From contig JBOGWY010000008.1 of the NCBI GenBank assembly GCA_050694015.1, positions 1-21,463 of the forward strand: a stretch of 21,463 nt of DNA, in the 5' to 3' direction. The notes beneath the pieces were generated by a model. The model was not told the DNA's origin. It searched no databases and saw only the letters and a list, made by a program, of their open reading frames with translations. Numbering within the stretch: position 1 is the first letter of the stretch; each line of letters opens with the position of its first letter. This document shows, piece after piece, positions 1 through 6,892 of the stretch. The position numbers and the translations under genes are program-made. The DNA comes from JBOGWY01 sp050694015. Its GTDB lineage: Bacteria; Actinomycetota; CADDZG01; WHSQ01.

Positions 1-107
1 ACATCGAAGTGCGCCGCGATCTTGCGAGAGGGGAGCTCCTCGTCCCACACCAGCCGGAGGATCTCCCGCCGCCGGGGACTGCTCACGGCCTCGAGGGTCT
101 CCTGCAT
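1..107 (-). CDS. ArsR-family winged-helix repressor, N-terminus only (runs off the window start)
   Basis: Read on the minus strand from the ATG at 107-105, 35 codons are open to the window edge, beginning MQETLEAVSSPRRREILRLV and continuing into a helix with SRKIAAHF. The opening pattern (single domain, short helix, S-PRRREIL-L, then an acidic turn and a helix-turn-helix start) is that of ArsR/SmtB-like winged-helix repressors; the DNA-recognition helix lies outside the window. The gene is divergent from the DinB-fold gene at 181, and a perfect palindrome at 125-138 sits between the two starts. Such regulators commonly repress themselves and the divergent gene. No strong Shine-Dalgarno is visible. 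Ligand cannot be inferred from this fragment. The family call is fairly safe; the role in controlling the neighbour is inference. Confidence 0.75.
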   Translation of the reverse strand, partial: MQETLEAVSSPRRREILRLVWDEELPSRKIAAHFD

Positions 108-124
108 GGTGGTACTCTAACATG

Positions 125-138
125 AGCTTTATAAAGCT
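125..138. promoter_or_regulatory. Perfect 14-bp palindrome, probable operator of the ArsR-type repressor
   Basis: AGCTTTATAAAGCT is identical to its own reverse complement. It is AT-rich in an otherwise GC-rich region and lies in the 73-bp gap between two divergent genes, 17 bp from the repressor start and 42 bp from the start at 181. A dimeric winged-helix repressor bound here could block both promoters. The palindrome is seen directly; its binding by the adjacent repressor is inference. Confidence 0.6.
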
Positions 139-180
139 ACGCTATTAGGAGCGGCGGATTAGCAGCGGCGAGGAGGCGAC

Positions 181-975
181 ATGGGCAGCCAGACAGTCGA
201 CAGCGTGCAGGGACTGCGGGCCAAGGGAGCGATCTACGAGGACCTCCGGCACCAGATGTTGGGCCTGGTCGCGGACCTGGACGATCCCGGCGCGGTCCCG
301 GTGCCGGCATGTCCCGGGTGGTCGATCCACGATCTGATCTCCCATCTGTCGGGCGCGTGCGCCGACGTCCTGGCCGGCAACATCGCCGAGCTCGCCTCCG
401 ACGAGTGGACCGATGCGCAGGTGCGCGCGCGGCGGGAGCTTCCGTTCTCCGAGGTCGTCGCCGAATGGAATGAGCTCGGCCCCCAGATCGCGGCGATGGT
501 CGACGACTTCCCAGGACGCTATCCGGACAACGCGATCGCCGATCTGGTCTCGCACGAACACGACATCCGTCACGCACTCGGCCGTCCGGGCCGGCGTGAT
601 TCCGAAGCGGTCGAGATCGCGCTGGACTTCGTGGTCACGATGATCATCCACCCCGGGATGCGATCGCTCGGGCTCGGACCGCTCGCGGTGAAGACCGCGG
701 ATCAACGATGGGTGGTCGGGACGCCCGACGCGGTTCCGTCCATGTTCGATCTGGACGCGATGCGTCAGGGCGTCCTTGCGGGGGCCTTCGACAACAGCGA
801 CGAGATACCCGTGGGAACCGTGAGTGCGCCGTCGTTCGAGCTGCTGCGCGCGTTCACCGGGCGTCGCAGCGCGCGCGAGATCGGGCGATACGCGTGGACC
901 CTCGAAGTCGAGCCGTACCTGCCGATCTTCAGCCTCGGGCCCTTCTCGATCCGCGCCACCGATCTCGGGGAGTAA
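181..975 (+). CDS. DinB/maleylpyruvate-isomerase-fold family protein (mycothiol-associated type)
   Basis: The 264-residue protein has the marks of the DinB-like four-helix fold typified by actinobacterial mycothiol-dependent maleylpyruvate isomerase: CPGWSIHDLISHLSG around residues 44-58 with metal-ligand candidate H55, and HEHDIRHALGRPG at 125-137 giving two more histidines (H125, H127 or H131). Members use a divalent metal and, where studied, mycothiol as a thiol cofactor; most are functionally unassigned, so the substrate here is unknown. The C-terminal part (about 170-260) resembles the SCP2-like second domain of the family. The start is well supported: AGGAGG at 171-176 lies 4 nt before the ATG. 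The gene is divergent from an ArsR-type repressor and is followed 28 bp later by a lipoprotein gene that may be co-transcribed. Family confident, reaction unknown. Confidence 0.8.
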   Translation: MGSQTVDSVQGLRAKGAIYEDLRHQMLGLVADLDDPGAVPVPACPGWSIHDLISHLSGACADVLAGNIAELASDEWTDAQVRARRELPFSEVVAEWNELGPQIAAMVDDFPGRYPDNAIADLVSHEHDIRHALGRPGRRDSEAVEIALDFVVTMIIHPGMRSLGLGPLAVKTADQRWVVGTPDAVPSMFDLDAMRQGVLAGAFDNSDEIPVGTVSAPSFELLRAFTGRRSAREIGRYAWTLEVEPYLPIFSLGPFSIRATDLGE

Positions 976-1003
976 CACGATGTACTTGAAGGAGTTGGGG
1001 TAC

Positions 1004-2446
1004 ATGAGAACGCGCACGATGGCTCTCGTCTTGGGCCTCGCGCTGTTGGCCGCGTGTGGGCAGAAGCCTGGCATCAGCCGAGATTTCACCGAAGGGATGT
1101 TGCCTGCGGGAGCTACGGTCAACGAGCAAGGCCAGATCGTCGACGCCGAGGGCAACGTGATCGGTGAGGTACCCGAAGGAAGCGACGTGTCGAGCTTCGG
1201 GCAGGTGACCGGTGCGGGGCCGGCACCCGCTGAGGTCGCCGGTGGCGACGCGGGCGGTGGTACGGCTCCGGGCGCCGCGCCCGGGGAGGCACCACCGGTC
1301 GGAGCCAACTCGACCGGGGTCACCGACGACATGATCACGATCGGCGCGCACGCGCCTCTGACCGGCGCCGCTCCGGTGCCGTCGGACTCCGCGCACAAGG
1401 GCAACGCGCTGCTGTGGGAATGGCTGGAACGCAACGAGCGGAGGATCCACGGTCGCCGGGTCACCACGACTCTCAAGAACGACAACTACAACCCGTCCCA
1501 GGCCGTCGCCGTGTGCAAGGAGATGGTCGAGAAGGATCGCGTCTTCCTGCTCTACGGCTTCGCCGGCACTGACCAGATCCAGGCGTGCGCGCGTTACGCC
1601 GCGTCGGTCGCCGTTCCGTACGTATCCGTGGGCGTGACCGAGGTCGGACTCACGAACCTCCCGAACTACTTCGCGCTCAGCCTGAGCTATCCGGAGCAAG
1701 GTCCCATGCTCGTCGATTACCTCGTGACCAAGCTCGCGGCCAAAGGCGAGCGGAACGGGATGCTCCGCTTCGACACGCCCAACTTCGAAGACGCCCACGC
1801 GGCGTTCGTCGACGCCGCGAGGGAGCGCGGCATCGAACTCGTTTACGACCGTGCCGTGTCGAAGAACGCGACGCAGGCCGAGGCAAACACGGTGGTCCAG
1901 GAGATGAAGGCGCACGACCTCGACAACGTGTACGTGCTGACCTCACCGGTGTGGTTCCTGCAGGTGCTCCAGGCCTCGAAGACGCAGAGCTTCGAGCCCC
2001 AGTGGACCGGCGTCGGCATCACGAAGACGCTCGACACGGTCGCCTCGGTCGGGTGCCGCAACGGAACTCTCAACAAGGCGAAGTTCTTCTCGCCGTTCCC
2101 CGCGTGGGCGGACATGGACAGGTTCGATCCAGAATTCGGGCGGGCCGTCGACACGATCTACCCCGAGGAGAACGGTGGTGACGACATCATGGTCATCCCG
2201 TGGGGGATGGAGAAGATCATGGTGGGCATGTTCGAGGCCGCGGGCCGCGACCTGACGCGTGAGAGTTTCGTGCGAGCGTCGGAGCGGATCAAGAACCTCG
2301 ATACCGAGGTCTATCCGACGGTCGCGTTCTCACCCACCGATCATTTCGGCGGCAGCGCGGTGCACGTGAACGAGGCGCACTGCTCGGGTTACAAGACCGG
2401 CGACAACCGCTGGCACACGATCATGTCGTTCGTCTCGGACTTCTAG
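1004..2446 (+). CDS. Substrate-binding lipoprotein, ABC-type branched-chain amino-acid-like (periplasmic binding protein type 1)
   Basis: I chose the ATG at 1004 because AAGGAG at 989-994 lies 9 nt upstream and the product opens with a lipoprotein signal peptide: MRTRTMALVLGLALLAAC, with lipobox LAAC and modified Cys18. An in-frame ATG at 980 would add eight residues before this signal. The mature protein has a flexible Gly/Ala/Pro linker (roughly residues 65-100), then DDMITIGAHAPLTGAAP, the usual start of the extracellular ligand-binding domain of Leu/Ile/Val-type receptors, and motifs such as FLLYGFAGTDQIQACARYA and VPYVSVGVTEVG. At 480 residues it is slightly longer than typical members because of the linker. 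It should be anchored to the outer face of the membrane and bind a small solute. No permease or ATPase genes are adjacent, so the transporter partner is elsewhere or it acts as an orphan receptor. Confidence 0.85.
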   Translation: MRTRTMALVLGLALLAACGQKPGISRDFTEGMLPAGATVNEQGQIVDAEGNVIGEVPEGSDVSSFGQVTGAGPAPAEVAGGDAGGGTAPGAAPGEAPPVGANSTGVTDDMITIGAHAPLTGAAPVPSDSAHKGNALLWEWLERNERRIHGRRVTTTLKNDNYNPSQAVAVCKEMVEKDRVFLLYGFAGTDQIQACARYAASVAVPYVSVGVTEVGLTNLPNYFALSLSYPEQGPMLVDYLVTKLAAKGERNGMLRFDTPNFEDAHAAFVDAARERGIELVYDRAVSKNATQAEANTVVQEMKAHDLDNVYVLTSPVWFLQVLQASKTQSFEPQWTGVGITKTLDTVASVGCRNGTLNKAKFFSPFPAWADMDRFDPEFGRAVDTIYPEENGGDDIMVIPWGMEKIMVGMFEAAGRDLTRESFVRASERIKNLDTEVYPTVAFSPTDHFGGSAVHVNEAHCSGYKTGDNRWHTIMSFVSDF

Positions 2447-2465
2447 CGGTGCGGCGCCGTAGCGT

Positions 2466-3332
2466 TTATTCGTTCTTCGAGTCTCCGGCCTTCGAGTCTC
2501 CGGCCGTCACCATGACTCGGTGCGGGAATGGGATCTCGATGTTCTCGGCGTCGAAGGCGCGCTTGATCACCTCGCGGATCTGACGGCTCGCCTCCCACTG
2601 CTTACCGGGCTTGGTATCGGCGATCACGCGCCATACCACCTCGTACTCGCCGAGGGCCTCGACCCCGAGTATCTCTGGCTTGGCATAGAGGTTGCTGCCG
2701 ATCTCGTCATCGTCCGAGGTCTCGGCGGCGACGTCTTCCAGCACGGAACGGACGTGCGACGGATCCTCCCCGTAACCGACGCCCACGTCGATCACCGCGC
2801 GCGCCCAGTCCTTCGAGCGGTTGGCGACGTGCGTGATGGTGCCGTTAGAGATGAAATGAAGCGTTCCGTCGAGATCTCGTAGTCCCGTTACGCGCAGCGT
2901 CAGCTGCTCGACCTTGCCCGACGGACCCTGGTTGATCTGAAGGATGTCGCCGACACCGAACTGATCCTCCAGCAGGATGAAGAAACCGTTGACGACGTCC
3001 TTGACGAGGTCCTGCGCGCCGAAGCCGACCGCGAGACCGACGATCCCCACCCCCGCGAGAAGCGGAGCGAGCTGGAAGCCGAGGACCGAGAGCACGTAGA
3101 TGCCGGAGACCGACCAGATCACCACGATGCCCGCCGACGTCAGGACGCGGGCGAGCGTCTCGGCCCTCTGGAGCGCGCGGGCCGGTTCGGCGTGCGCGGA
3201 GACCTTCTTCTGCAGGCGGCGCACGACCAGGCGGAGCAAGCGGGTGAGCACCACGCCCGCAAGCAATACGAAGGCGATCCGCAGTCCCGCCTCCACGGCA
3301 GCGATCTCCATCCACCGTGCGATCGTGTCCAT
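2466..3332 (-). CDS. MscS-family small-conductance mechanosensitive channel
   Basis: The start is the ATG at 3332 (MDTIARWMEI), preceded by GAGGAGG five nt upstream on the minus strand; a longer in-frame reading would add 16 residues that do not look like a membrane protein. The 288-residue product has three membrane segments: about 13-33, 63-86 and 88-112. The third carries the Gly/Ala-rich pore helix LLAGVGIVGLAVGFGAQ followed by DLVKDVVNGFF, the signature of MscS. The beta domain starts at EDQFGVGDILQ, and an alpha/beta C-terminal domain follows. It should open under membrane tension and release osmolytes on hypo-osmotic shock. It converges with the lipoprotein gene with a 19-bp gap. The last residues contain a tandem AGDSK-AGDSK repeat encoded by a 15-bp duplication. 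Confidence 0.92.
   Translation of the reverse strand: MDTIARWMEIAAVEAGLRIAFVLLAGVVLTRLLRLVVRRLQKKVSAHAEPARALQRAETLARVLTSAGIVVIWSVSGIYVLSVLGFQLAPLLAGVGIVGLAVGFGAQDLVKDVVNGFFILLEDQFGVGDILQINQGPSGKVEQLTLRVTGLRDLDGTLHFISNGTITHVANRSKDWARAVIDVGVGYGEDPSHVRSVLEDVAAETSDDDEIGSNLYAKPEILGVEALGEYEVVWRVIADTKPGKQWEASRQIREVIKRAFDAENIEIPFPHRVMVTAGDSKAGDSKNE
2476..2505 (-). repeat. Tandem 15-bp duplication in the 3' end of the mscS-like gene
   Basis: The unit TTCGAGTCTCCGGCC occurs twice head to tail (2476-2490 and 2491-2505). It is in frame and adds one extra five-residue unit to the hydrophilic C-terminal tail. Exact identity of the copies suggests a recent slippage event. Confidence 0.9.
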
Positions 3333-3378
3333 TGGCCCTCCTCGGTTCCAGCGTCTTCCATGCGCTCCATCACGCGAC

Positions 3379-3411
3379 AAGAGGCCCGGGGGACGCCCGC
3401 CCGGACCTCTT
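3379..3411. repeat. Inverted repeat in the mscS/protease divergent region
   Basis: AAGAGG at 3379-3384 is complementary to CCTCTT at 3406-3411, and after one mismatch the stem continues with CCGG against CCGG. It lies between the divergent mscS-like gene (start 3332) and the protease gene (start 3522). It could be an operator or part of a transcript fold; nothing in the sequence decides. Confidence 0.45.
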
Positions 3412-3431
3412 CGTTCATTCGTAGCACACCC

Positions 3432-3521
3432 GGTCCCTTACGGGGACCTTTGTGACAAAAGGGATGGCCCCCGGGGCGGCGAACCATCCGGTATCTCATC
3501 CGCCCTAGCAGGGGGTCTCCT
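3432..3521 (+). promoter_or_regulatory. Structured 5' leader of the first trypsin-like protease gene
   Basis: The leader holds a hairpin GGTCCC (3432-3437) / GGGACC (3443-3448), then CAAAAG at 3456-3461, then a stem GGATGG (3462-3467) / CCATCC (3484-3489) whose loop ends in GGGGCGGCGAA (3473-3483). The purine-rich AGGGGG (3510-3515), the likely Shine-Dalgarno, can pair through AGGG with CCCT at 3503-3506. The same CAAAAG and GGGGCGGCGAA blocks, with the latter again exactly 38 nt before a GTG start, precede the second protease gene. Comparison of the two copies suggests a conserved RNA fold; the class is unassigned. Confidence 0.5.
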
Positions 3522-5351
3522 GTGCCAAGGTCCGTCGCATCTTCCTTTCGCACGAAGCGGGCTTTTCTCACCGCCGTGACGTTGTTCGCGTTCACCGTCG
3601 GTTCCGTCGCGGTCATGACGCCGCGCGCCGAAGCGATCGTCGGGGGCCAGGTCGCGTCCGAGGACTACCCCTTCATGGCGGCGTTCCTCGACGACGGGAA
3701 CCAGATCTGCGGCGCGAGTCTCATCGCTCCGCAGTGGGTCCTCTCGGCGGCTCACTGTGTCGGCGAGCTGGACCCCAGCCATTACTCGTTCCGTGTCGGC
3801 GGCGTGCGCGACCTCGCGGGCGAAGGCGGCGAGACGATCCAGGCGGATCACGTGATCGTCCATCCCGATTACGAAGGAGAAGGTTTCGATGTGTCGCTGT
3901 TCCACCTCGAGCGTGCGTCGACCTTCGCGCCGATCAGCCTCGCGGATCCACACACGCCGGAGCAGCGTGCGTTATGGGAGCCGGGTGATATCTCGCGCGT
4001 GATCGGTTACGGAGGCCAGGTCTTCCTGGCGCCGTCGATCGACGAGCAACTGCGCGAGGTCGACGTGCCCGTCGTGTCCGACGAGGACTGCGAGGCGACG
4101 GTGTTCCAGGGCATCGACGAGACCACCGAGGTCTGTGCCGGTGAGCTCCACGGCACCGAGGACTCGTGCCAGGGTGACTCCGGCGGTCCGTTGATTGTGC
4201 GCGGCGACCAGAACCAGTGGCTGCAGATGGGAGTGGTGTCGTGGGGCAACGGATGTGCGGTCCCCACGCAGTACGGCGTGTACGCGCGCGTCGGCGACAC
4301 CACGCTCTACGACTGGATCCAACAAACGACCATGAACATCGAGCCGCCCCCGCCCCCGCCTCCACCGACGGAGTTCCAGACCGTGAAGGTCGAGCCGCAG
4401 GGTCACATCGCGGGCTCGCTTCCCGCGTTCGGTCTGACGGGTATCACCGAGACGGAGTTCCAGCTGACGTGTTCCACCGATCTCATGACGCAGGGCGTCG
4501 ATGGTTACGTATGGCCCCTGCCTCCCGAGCTCGCCGTCGACGGCGCGATCGCGGAGCTCACGGGTACGCCCGGTACCCCGTTAGGCCACGATCTCGACAT
4601 CACGTTCTGGGATTCCGAGTGCGGCTTCCTCGATGGTTCCTCGACCGGTGAGCCAGACGAGGAGATGGCCGTTCCTGAGGGCACCGCCTACGTGATCGCG
4701 CAGAACTTCTTCGGTGCCGACACACTCGTCGACCTCACCGTGAGGGTGCCTTTGACGGCGACGAACATCGAGATCACCTCGGACACGACTGAGGCTCGCT
4801 ACCACGAGGAGCTCACGCTCGCGGCGCACCTCACCGACGCATCGGGCGATCCCGTCGTTGGCAAGGCCGTGCGCTTCGCTCTCCTCAACGCCGATGGAGA
4901 GACCGTGCAGATCGCTCCGGGTTCAGCAACCGACACGGCCGGAGTCAGCACGTCGACGACGCTCGTGGAGGCGCCGGCCGGTGACTACACCGTAGAGGCC
5001 GTCTTCGGCGGCGACCCGGACGTCTCTACGGGGGCGCGCGATACGGCTCCGTTCACCGTGGTGCCCGGGGAGACCGACCTCATGGTCGCGTCGAGCGGAG
5101 TGGGCGCGAACAAAGAGGCGAGCGCGATGCTGACCGAGGCCGTTTCGGCGGCGCCTATCGCAGATCGCACGGTCGAGTTCTTCGCCGACTGCACGTCGAT
5201 CGGTACCGGGACGACGGGCGACGACGGAACCACCACGATCCCGGTACCCCCGCGCTATCGAGCTGCGACGACCGTGTTCTCTGCCGTGTTCGAGGGCGAT
5301 ACGGGGGCGGAGCGGTTCTACCAGGGGGCCCGGGCCGGGCCCACCTGCTGA
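3522..5351 (+). CDS. Secreted trypsin-like serine protease (S1) with C-terminal Ig-like domains
   Basis: A 609-residue secreted protein starting at GTG 3522. Residues 1-38 form a signal peptide (RTKR, hydrophobic core, then AEA), and the mature chain would begin directly with I39-VGG, the activated N-terminus of chymotrypsin-fold proteases. The triad is H78 (LSAAHC), D123 (DVSLFHL) and S220 (GDSGGPL). D214, six residues before the serine, marks trypsin-like cleavage after Arg or Lys. A run of eight prolines near residue 276 separates the protease from a C-terminal half: a beta-rich region to about 410, then two Ig-like or invasin-like segments (about 415-510 and 515-605). The last residue is cysteine. 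The final domain recurs at the end of the Kelch protein at 11474-13813. The next gene is a close paralogue lacking everything after the protease domain. Protease call very secure; target and domain role unknown. Confidence 0.93.
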   Translation: MPRSVASSFRTKRAFLTAVTLFAFTVGSVAVMTPRAEAIVGGQVASEDYPFMAAFLDDGNQICGASLIAPQWVLSAAHCVGELDPSHYSFRVGGVRDLAGEGGETIQADHVIVHPDYEGEGFDVSLFHLERASTFAPISLADPHTPEQRALWEPGDISRVIGYGGQVFLAPSIDEQLREVDVPVVSDEDCEATVFQGIDETTEVCAGELHGTEDSCQGDSGGPLIVRGDQNQWLQMGVVSWGNGCAVPTQYGVYARVGDTTLYDWIQQTTMNIEPPPPPPPPTEFQTVKVEPQGHIAGSLPAFGLTGITETEFQLTCSTDLMTQGVDGYVWPLPPELAVDGAIAELTGTPGTPLGHDLDITFWDSECGFLDGSSTGEPDEEMAVPEGTAYVIAQNFFGADTLVDLTVRVPLTATNIEITSDTTEARYHEELTLAAHLTDASGDPVVGKAVRFALLNADGETVQIAPGSATDTAGVSTSTTLVEAPAGDYTVEAVFGGDPDVSTGARDTAPFTVVPGETDLMVASSGVGANKEASAMLTEAVSAAPIADRTVEFFADCTSIGTGTTGDDGTTTIPVPPRYRAATTVFSAVFEGDTGAERFYQGARAGPTC

Positions 5352-5440
5352 CGTCTCCCCGGCAGATCCAGCCAAAAGAGGAGTGGGTCTGGGGGCGGCG
5401 AAGCCTCCCGGGTCCGGTCCCCGACCCCGGGAGGTTCCCT
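5352..5440 (+). promoter_or_regulatory. Structured 5' leader of the second protease gene, with a hairpin covering the ribosome-binding site
   Basis: CAAAAG (5373-5378) is followed by GAGG (5378-5381), which can pair with CCTC (5404-5407) after a loop containing GGGGCGGCGAA (5392-5402). Alternatively CCTCCCGGG (5404-5412) pairs perfectly over 9 bp with CCCGGGAGG (5426-5434). The second pairing buries GGGAGG, the Shine-Dalgarno 6 nt before the GTG at 5441, so the two folds are mutually exclusive in part. That is the geometry of a translational switch. No known riboswitch consensus matches convincingly. Confidence 0.5.
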
Positions 5441-6259
5441 GTGCCGAGTAACGCCGCCGTCCCCGCCCACACGAGGCGCGTCCTTCTCACGATCGTGGCG
5501 CTGATCGCGTTCACCGTCGGTTCCGTCGCGGTGAACCCACCGCGCGCCGAAGCGATCGTCGGGGGCCAGCTCGCGTCCGAGGACTACACGCACATGGCGG
5601 CATTCCTCGAAAACGGGAGCCAGATCTGCGGCGCGAGCCTGATCGCGCCGGAGTGGATCCTCTCGGCGGCACATTGCGTCGGCCGCACCGATCCTCCCAG
5701 CCGCTACTCGTTCCGCATCGGCGGCGTCCGTGATCTCGCCGAGGAGGGTGGAGAGACCATCGCGGCCGATCGGGTGATCGTCCATCCCGAGTACGAAGGA
5801 CTGGGCTTCGACGTGTCGTTGTTCCACCTCGAGCGCCCGTCGACGTTCGCTCCGATCAGCCTGGCGAACCCCACGACGCAGCGGCATCTGTGGGAGCCCG
5901 ACGACATCGCCCGAGTGATCGGTTATGGGGGCCAGGTCTTCCTGATGCCGTCGGTCGACGAGCAACTGCGCGAGGTCGACGTGCCGGTCGTCTCCGACGA
6001 GGACTGCGAGGCAACGGTGTTCCAGGGGATCGACGAGACCACCGAAGTGTGTGCGGGCGAGCTCCACGGCACCGAGGACTCATGCCAGGGCGATTCTGGG
6101 GGTCCACTCATGGTGCGCGACGAGCAGGGCCAGTGGCTGCAGATGGGTGTGGTCTCGTGGGGTAACGGGTGCGCGGTCCCGACGCAGTACGGGATCTACG
6201 CGCGCGTCGGCGACTCGACCCTCTACGACTGGATCCAGCAAACGATCGCGGGCCCCTAG
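5441..6259 (+). CDS. Secreted trypsin-like serine protease (S1), single-domain paralogue
   Basis: The 272-residue protein starts at GTG 5441 and is a tandem paralogue of the preceding gene: the signal peptide end and the protease domain are nearly the same, with long identical stretches around QVASEDY/QLASEDY, the DVSLFHLER block and the DSCQGDSGGPL block. The signal peptide again ends AEA before I39-VGG. Triad residues are H78, D124 and S219, and D213 gives trypsin-like specificity. It stops straight after the C-terminal helix (LYDWIQQT), so the proline linker and Ig-like domains of its neighbour are absent. It should be exported as a soluble 25-kDa-class protease. The stop lies 15 bp from the convergent nitroreductase gene. 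Expression may be controlled by the leader hairpin that covers its ribosome-binding site. Confidence 0.93.
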   Translation: MPSNAAVPAHTRRVLLTIVALIAFTVGSVAVNPPRAEAIVGGQLASEDYTHMAAFLENGSQICGASLIAPEWILSAAHCVGRTDPPSRYSFRIGGVRDLAEEGGETIAADRVIVHPEYEGLGFDVSLFHLERPSTFAPISLANPTTQRHLWEPDDIARVIGYGGQVFLMPSVDEQLREVDVPVVSDEDCEATVFQGIDETTEVCAGELHGTEDSCQGDSGGPLMVRDEQGQWLQMGVVSWGNGCAVPTQYGIYARVGDSTLYDWIQQTIAGP

Positions 6260-6274
6260 CTCGTCTTCGTAGCG

Positions 6275-6790
6275 CTACCAGGTCTCGCGGTGCACGACAT
6301 CGTCGAAGTCTCGCCGCGTGGGGTTCTTGATCGGTCGTAGGGGCCTGTCGCCGGGATATCCGACCGACAACATGAACGCGCAGAACTTGTCATCGGGAAA
6401 GCCGAGGAGCTCGCGCGCGAGGTCCTGGTCCTCCACCGCGGAGTGAGCCGTTCCGAGGCCCATGTCGGCCGCAGTGATCATCATGCACATCGTCGCCTGG
6501 CCGAGGTCGTACTGGATCAGCTCGCGCGAGCGCTGGTCCTGTCCGTCCGGTGCCACCATCGCGATGGTCACCGGTGACTCGGCGACGTGCCGCGCGCCTC
6601 GCCACACCTTCGCGAGCTGTTGCAAACGATCCCTCTTGGTCACGACGATGAAGTCCCACGCCTGCTGGTTGCCGGCGGAGGGAGATCGTCGGGCGGCCTC
6701 GAGGATGCGCGTCAGGTCCTCCTCGGGTACAGGGCGATCTTCGAAGGTCCGCACGATGCGCCGCGACGTAACTGCGTCCCACGTCTCCAT
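6275..6790 (-). CDS. Nitroreductase-family FMN oxidoreductase
   Basis: The 171-residue protein starts at ATG 6790 with GAGGAGG a few nt upstream on the minus strand. It has the standard nitroreductase landmarks: SRRIVRTFEDRPVP at residues 9-22 (FMN phosphate contacts), RRSPSAGNQQAWDFIVV around 34-50, and the late segment with GLGTAHSAVEDQ and ELLGFPDDKFCAFMLSVGYP. Family members are usually homodimers that bind FMN and reduce nitro groups, quinones or flavins with NAD(P)H; the substrate here cannot be told. The length is typical of the short subfamily. It is divergent from the AfsR-type regulator gene, sharing a 102-bp promoter region, and convergent with the second protease gene. Confidence 0.9.
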   Translation of the reverse strand: METWDAVTSRRIVRTFEDRPVPEEDLTRILEAARRSPSAGNQQAWDFIVVTKRDRLQQLAKVWRGARHVAESPVTIAMVAPDGQDQRSRELIQYDLGQATMCMMITAADMGLGTAHSAVEDQDLARELLGFPDDKFCAFMLSVGYPGDRPLRPIKNPTRRDFDDVVHRETW

Positions 6791-6803
6791 AGGGCCTCCT
6801 CGC

Positions 6804-6882
6804 CGGGTGATCGGGTGACATCACGTTAAGCGCCCGTCGGCGATAGAGCCGCGGACGGCCTTTCAATCGCCCGGCCGGGCGA
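6804..6882. promoter_or_regulatory. Divergent promoter region with repeated and palindromic sites
   Basis: The gap between the nitroreductase and AfsR-type genes contains CGGGTGA twice (6804-6810 and 6812-6818), the short dyad GTGACATCAC (6815-6824) and a perfect 16-bp palindrome TCGCCCGGCCGGGCGA (6867-6882) ending 10 bp before the GTG at 6893. The elements are seen directly; a role in autoregulation is inference. Confidence 0.4.
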
Positions 6883-6892
6883 CGACAATCAG

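Noticed and set aside
181..975. Naming the DinB-fold protein maleylpyruvate isomerase
   Set aside because: No aromatic-degradation genes are nearby and most family members have other or unknown substrates.
5361..5440. GEMM-I (cyclic di-GMP) riboswitch before the second protease gene
   Set aside because: GGCGGCGAAGCC resembles the GEMM core at 9 of 12 positions, but the GGCAAACC half, the GNRA-loop stem and the 3' consensus are not present, so the class cannot be assigned.
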